In this document: positions 61,770 through 64,000 of the stretch, piece by piece
Layout of the letters: each line of letters starts with the position of its first letter
How positions within the stretch are numbered: position 1 is the first letter of the stretch
Source: Promethearchaeota archaeon
Lineage (GTDB): Archaea; Asgardarchaeota; Lokiarchaeia; Sigyniarchaeales; SOKP01
NCBI GenBank assembly: GCA_011364925.1
Contig: RDOA01000003.1
Span: forward strand, 1 to 64,000
Reading direction: 5' to 3'
DNA: 64,000 nucleotides
The notes under the pieces: generated by a model
Database searches by the model: none
Seen by the model: the letters and a program-made list of their open reading frames with translations, nothing else
What the model was told of the DNA's origin: nothing
Program-made: the position numbers and the translations under genes

Positions 61770-62765
61770 GTGGACTCAAACTTGAATATTAATAGAAAAC
61801 AAGAATTCATCGCCTATGCATTACTCATAGTGACATCGATTATTTGGGGAGGTACGTGGCCATTGGGGCGATGGTTAGTATCGGAGGAGGTTGGTGGAGC
61901 AACCATCCCTCCATTGATGATTGCAACTATTCGCTATTTTCTCGCGGTAGTTTGCTTTCTTCTAATCCTTAAGCTTAAAGAAGGAACATTAAACTGGAAG
62001 TTTGCGAAAAAGTACTGGAAGACAATAGTTATGATGGGAATGTTGTCGGTGACAATATATCAAGCTGGTTATTTAATAGGAGAATTACTTACAAGTGCGA
62101 GTGATGCGAGCATAACGATTGCAACTAATGCTGTTTGGGTAGTCATACTTTCAAGCATCTTTTTAAAGACCGAGAAGTTTTCGTGGAACAAGATCGTTGG
62201 TTTATTATTAGCATTTATAGCAGTAGTGTTTGTAGTAGGCTTTTCTCCTAATGTAAATGTTGCAAATCGAATCGTTGGCGATATTATTATCCTCCTAGCA
62301 GCATTAGGATACGCAGCGTACACGGTCATATCTCGTTACTTTTTTAATAAAACTCGTGAAATCGAAGAATTGTTTAAACCAAGTTCACTTTGGCTAATAA
62401 CCTGGGTTTCCTTGTTTGGCTTTTTGATAACCCTCCCAATATCCTTAATTGTAAGCCCAGAATATTTAATTCCAGTGACATATTTGACAATTCCATCTCG
62501 AGTTTGGATCGGGATCTCATATCTTGCTTTCATTTCTACTATAGGAGCATATACTTTCTACCTAGAAGGAGTTAAGCGCCTAGACGCTAGTAGAGCAGCG
62601 ATTTTTCAGGCTTTAGTCCCTCTTTTTGGCGTTCTTTTTTCAGCACTGTTTTTACAAGAAAAGTTTGATTTCTTTATATATCCACTCTCCCTTTTGTTAG
62701 TTGTTGTAGGAATTATACTTGTAAACCTTAAAAAAAATCGAGATAATCCCAGTGATTTAAAATGA
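61770..62765 (+). CDS. DMT-superfamily (EamA) transporter
   Basis: A 331-residue, ten-TM protein with two EamA domains: AYALLIVTSIIWGGTWPLGRW in the first and ILLAALGYAAYTVISRYFF, SRAAIFQALVPLFGVLFSALFL in the second. The family exports amino acids, metabolites or drugs. GTG start at 61770. It overlaps the Nudix gene by 4 bp, so the two are coupled. Confidence 0.85.
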   Translation: MDSNLNINRKQEFIAYALLIVTSIIWGGTWPLGRWLVSEEVGGATIPPLMIATIRYFLAVVCFLLILKLKEGTLNWKFAKKYWKTIVMMGMLSVTIYQAGYLIGELLTSASDASITIATNAVWVVILSSIFLKTEKFSWNKIVGLLLAFIAVVFVVGFSPNVNVANRIVGDIIILLAALGYAAYTVISRYFFNKTREIEELFKPSSLWLITWVSLFGFLITLPISLIVSPEYLIPVTYLTIPSRVWIGISYLAFISTIGAYTFYLEGVKRLDASRAAIFQALVPLFGVLFSALFLQEKFDFFIYPLSLLLVVVGIILVNLKKNRDNPSDLK

Positions 62766-63223
62766 GAATACCGATACAGGTTTTAGTTTACCCAGTTAGG
62801 AGGATTAAGAAAGGATGGGAGTATCTAATGCTCAAAAGGGTTGAGAGCCGAGGAGGATTTTGGCAAGGAGTAACAGGAGCCCCTGAAAATAGCGAGACTA
62901 TTACTAAAGGAGCATATAGAGAGTTGATAGAAGAAACAGGTTATACATCGTTTATTCTAATCAAAACCGATATCTCTTATACAATTCCTATGGAGGAAAG
63001 ATGGGAGAATATCTATCCCAAAGGGACTAAAGAAATTCCTGAATATCTTTTTATAGCGCTAATCCACCAATCAATTCCACCTAAAATAGATCCAAATGAA
63101 CATACAGAATGGAAATGGTGTACATTCGAAGAAGCAATGCAACTTCTCAAATGGGACGATAATAAGAGCGCTCTCAAGTGTGTAAAAAAATATATAAACG
63201 AAGATAAGAAAAAAAAAGATTAA
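62762..63223 (+). CDS. Nudix hydrolase
   Basis: A 153-residue pyrophosphohydrolase with a perfect Nudix box: GAPENSETITKGAYRELIEETGY (G-x5-E-x7-R-E-L-x-E-E-x-G). Strands IPIQVLVYPVRR and YLMLKRVESRGGFWQG precede it, as in dATP pyrophosphohydrolase (NudB)-like members; the C-terminal EHTEWKWCTFEEA is typical. It would clean up nucleotide triphosphates or nucleoside diphosphate derivatives. Operon with the DMT transporter. Confidence 0.88.
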   Translation: MRIPIQVLVYPVRRIKKGWEYLMLKRVESRGGFWQGVTGAPENSETITKGAYRELIEETGYTSFILIKTDISYTIPMEERWENIYPKGTKEIPEYLFIALIHQSIPPKIDPNEHTEWKWCTFEEAMQLLKWDDNKSALKCVKKYINEDKKKKD

Positions 63224-63229
63224 CTTAAT

Positions 63230-63475
63230 TTAATCTGACCTTCTTGCTCTTAATATCAAAAGAAGTATCCCTACGCAAATTAAAATAATTCCAATTATTA
63301 GTCCTGAATACAAGACTACCCAAACCGCAGGAACTATATCTGGTCCTGGATATTCAGCTTCCAAATCTAAACCGAACTTGAGCAGAAAACCAAAAATAAA
63401 CGAAAGTATCGCACCACCTACAGTACTAATAATACCAAAAACTAAGAAGACATTTTTTGACACTCTTAACACCAT
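63230..63475 (-). CDS. Two-TM membrane protein, paralogue A
   Basis: An 81-residue protein from ATG 63475 (MVLRVSKNVF). The frame is open to 63544, but a TTAAATA box on the minus strand at about 63526-63519 puts transcription near 63496, and alignment with the neighbour starts at MVLRVSKN/MNKVARTV. Two TM segments and a terminal LRARRSD motif are shared with paralogue B. Confidence 0.6.
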   Translation of the reverse strand: MVLRVSKNVFLVFGIISTVGGAILSFIFGFLLKFGLDLEAEYPGPDIVPAVWVVLYSGLIIGIILICVGILLLILRARRSD

Positions 63476-63583
63476 TCTTTTATAGATTTCTTTAAGATAT
63501 GCAAGAATAGTTTCTTGTGTATTTAAGTTTAACACATTAGTCAATAATTATCGCATCAAAAAATAAAAAAAATAGAATTTGAA

Positions 63584-63826
63584 TTAATCTTTTACTCGGG
63601 CTCTTACAATAAAGAGAATAATCGACACAACTATTAATGCAATACCCATAGAAAAGAAGAAATATAAGAAAAAATAACCTTGAGGATCCATTGTAGCTCC
63701 AGGAAATTGTGATGTTATAGCCACATGTAACATGACAATAATAGCACCAAGTGTCGTAAAGATTGCTCCTCCAACTAAGGTTAATATCGCAAATATTAAT
63801 AGAACTGTTCTTGCCACCTTATTCAC
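63584..63826 (-). CDS. Two-TM membrane protein, paralogue B
   Basis: An 80-residue protein with two TM segments, an outer loop TSQFPGATMDPQGY and the closing VRARVKD. Sister of the gene at 63230 (LILRARRSD end). TTATATG on the minus strand at about 63863-63857 puts transcription near 63833, just before ATG 63826. Confidence 0.6.
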   Translation of the reverse strand: MNKVARTVLLIFAILTLVGGAIFTTLGAIIVMLHVAITSQFPGATMDPQGYFFLYFFFSMGIALIVVSIILFIVRARVKD

Positions 63827-63922
63827 CTAAACTTTAAGACTTTGATATGACATATAAGGTTCGTTTCTTAAGTATTTAAGTTTTACATTTTCGTCTATTC
63901 TGTTAATTTATTGACAAAATTG

Positions 63923-64000
63923 TTAAGGATCTATGAAAATGTTTTTACACTTCGACTTAATTACTTTTTCTCCTACATTTGCAACCCTACGAGCTAACTC
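63923..64000 (-). CDS. C-terminal end of a gene entering from the right edge
   Basis: Reading the minus strand from 64000 gives ELARRVANVGEKVIKSK... ending FIDP and TAA at 63925-63923. Coding-like composition, but only 25 residues are visible, and the plus strand also has a short open frame here. Confidence 0.35.
   Translation of the reverse strand, partial: ELARRVANVGEKVIKSKCKNIFIDP

Overview
The window is AT-rich, densely coded DNA from an archaeon, most likely an Asgard (Lokiarchaeia-like) lineage. The archaeal signs are TATA-box promoters about 26-27 bp upstream of leaderless starts, a TFB, RadA, FEN-1, Hef-type and Ski2/Hel308-type helicases, a flavodiiron protein and Asp/Glu heterodimeric ABC exporters. 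The Asgard signs are a Ras/Rab-like small GTPase fold and a longin-like protein, set among many short membrane proteins with no clear family. I saw no rRNA, tRNA, CRISPR array or intact insertion sequence.

Layout. 1-6.5 kb: the end-clipped FEN-1-like nuclease (minus strand), small membrane proteins, a topoisomerase-type zinc-ribbon protein and two surface proteins. 6.5-10 kb: RadA with an extra C-terminal HhH domain, a PaaI-type thioesterase and a flavodiiron protein. 10.2-14.6 kb: an AbrB regulator followed by a heterodimeric ABC exporter. 14.6-17.5 kb (minus): coiled-coil and zinc proteins, then an operon of M50-like membrane protease, small membrane protein and RadB-like ATPase. 18-26.3 kb: a TFB with a long C-terminal tail, a 981-residue surface protein with helical-toroid repeats, and two tandem copies of a fused DppB-DppC-like permease that has lost its EAA loops. 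26.3-34 kb: an operon with a Hef/FANCM-like helicase, a longin-like protein and a Ski2/Hel308 helicase carrying a SWIM zinc finger. 34-38 kb: a PrcB-like protein, an HhH-plus-membrane protein, a polynucleotide kinase-phosphatase-like fusion and an SRPBCC protein.

38.3-44.1 kb holds the most unusual locus: four tightly coupled genes for a multi-spanning protein, a helical tail-anchored-type protein, a 1258-residue membrane protein of VirB4/HerA type with destroyed nucleotide-binding motifs, and a coiled-coil protein. I read it as a conjugation- or translocation-like membrane assembly built on a pseudo-ATPase. 44-55.5 kb is a mosaic: E1-like ThiF protein, two GNAT-like proteins, paired membrane paralogues, a Rab-like pseudo-GTPase without a P-loop, a B12-type radical SAM protein, OB-fold, zinc and TPR proteins. 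55.9-58.6 kb is a tandem array of four membrane-protein paralogues with repeated promoters and 3' flanks. It is followed by an endonuclease VII-like pseudogene with two in-frame TAA codons. 59.4-64 kb has an ATC-hydrolase-like protein, a 7-TM pair, a DMT transporter overlapping a Nudix hydrolase, and two paralogous 2-TM proteins.

A recurring oddity is that several clearly coding frames (RadA, AbrB, the RadB-like ATPase, the last gene of the VirB4-like operon, a small gene near 53.5 kb and the fourth array member) lack any ATG/GTG/TTG at the expected place. These may be small sequence errors, real frameshifts or non-canonical starts. All family assignments come from reading motifs by eye; no database search was run.
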